A stretch of 64,000 bases of DNA, taken from assembly GCA_034440575.1 (NCBI GenBank), contig JAOTOL010001640.1, positions 2,085,501-2,149,500 on the forward strand, written 5' to 3'. The stretch's first letter is position 1. Every line of letters starts with the position of its first letter. Below, one piece after another: positions 63,270 through 64,000 of the stretch. Made by a program: the position numbers and the translations under genes. A model generated the notes under the pieces. That model worked only from the letters and a program-made list of their open reading frames with translations, did not search any database and was not told where the DNA came from. Source of the stretch: Imbricaverruca yamaguchii (taxonomy: Eukaryota > Arthropoda > Thecostraca > Neoverrucidae).

Positions 63270-63945
63270 GTAGTGCGATAGTGAAATGGCACTCCGGACA
63301 AACGAGCTTGGAAGGACCCATCAGACTGTTCCTGAGTCCAGCTTTACGACATTTACCGCAGACTCCACCTGTCGGTTCGACTGCGAATGCCACTGGGGCG
63401 AGAACATCTGCTTCACGTCGTTGGACGTACAAAAACAAGCCATGTTTCCGAAACTAAAACCTTTAGCGTTGTCGGATACCAGCACGTTCGGCACCCGTGA
63501 TCAGCAGACGATCGCCTGACACACGCAATGGTAGCCTGCTATCCCGTCAAATCACCCGTCCAGAAGGTCGGGTTGCCGTCAGATCACTTCAGCTGCGCGC
63601 TCACCACTACTAGAATCATGCGCCCCTCGGTCGGGCCTGCGTAGTCCACGTGCGCCCTCTCCCATGGGCGGGTCCAACGCCATGGGTACTTTGGAACCTT
63701 GACCGCTTTCGGTTGGGTTTCCTGGCACGCTAGACAACTTTTGAGTTTTCCCTACTTGACCATCTAGCCCGGGCCAACAGACTTGAGACCTGGCCTTGTC
63801 CTTCATCACCACGATGCCTGGATGACCCTGCTGCAATAGAGATAGAACCTCTTTGTGGAGCGGAAGCGGTTCGCTCCCACTTTCACAGCAGCATGCCATC
63901 CTCAAAACCGAGGACATATACACTAGTCTGGTCGCTGCCAAGAGT
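63270..63945 (-). pseudogene. decayed Ty3/gypsy integrase
   Basis: The - strand shows the zinc-binding and linker part (GHPGIVVMKDKARSQVCWPG LDGQ), then, after a frame change, LACQETQPKAVKVPKYPWRW and the first catalytic Asp in HVDYAGP. Further on come SDNAKGF (second Asp), SPQWHSQSN and QVESAVNVVK (catalytic Glu). Stops and frame changes separate these, so it is dead. Only integrase is visible; reverse transcriptase would lie beyond the right edge (higher coordinates). Confidence 0.8.
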
Positions 63946-64000
63946 CCCCTGTGGGTGTTCGCTACTGCAAAGCGACGAGTCTTCTCATCGAGGAGATCCT

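Overview
The window is animal nuclear DNA, most likely from an arthropod. It contains spliced genes with GT/AG introns, tRNA-derived SINEs, a mariner transposon, CR1/jockey-group LINE copies, Ty3/gypsy remains and short CCTAA (arthropod-type TTAGG) runs. The synaptotagmin exons read closest to arthropod Syt1 from memory. A crustacean such as a barnacle would fit, but that is a guess. I see no bacterial or organellar genes.

Host genes. On the + strand, 8691-17592 carries the C2B half of synaptotagmin 1 in three good exons (8691-8808, 14977-15110, 17398-17592, with the stop). A second version of the middle exon lies at 9642-9779 and may be a mutually exclusive or decaying duplicate. On the - strand, 48232 down to 27421 carries ceramide kinase. 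Nine exons with matching splice phases give about 520 residues, from the PH-like domain through the GGDG lipid-kinase signature and the CX3CX2C motif to the stop. Its 5' end was not found. The two genes converge tail to tail. Between them a small two-exon secreted-protein gene of unknown family is possible (20703-20929 plus 21092-21416). At 61461-61506 there is a possible signal-peptide first exon of another + strand gene. A - strand exon-like frame lies at 55721-55851.

Repeats. About a fifth of the window, by my rough tally, is minisatellite: some 30 arrays with units from 8 to 110 bp. The striking pattern is that many arrays sit exactly on exon-intron junctions of the two genes and re-copy the splice acceptor or donor with 10-40 bp of coding sequence. 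In Syt1 one array re-copies the last 17 codons and the stop codon.

Mobile DNA. There is a 1341-bp defective mariner (11721-13061), a 2.2-kb LINE (51899-54134), a truncated LINE (13210-14255), a LINE scrap (49672-49949) and a decayed gypsy integrase at the right edge. Two tRNA-derived SINE families have five and four copies, with one further tRNA-like SINE head. A three-copy unknown repeat of about 0.5-0.8 kb lies at 50.7, 56.5 and 60.1 kb. There is also a very short element of about 40-65 bp: about 15 copies, a hairpin-forming core GGGCGC...GCGCCC followed by TAAA and a short tandem tail, and most copies flanked by 9-17 bp target duplications. I could not match this element to anything I know, and together with the junction-copying minisatellites it is the best candidate for something undescribed.

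The rest (about 33-39, 42-47 and 54-62 kb and smaller gaps) is intron or intergenic DNA in which I recognise no gene.
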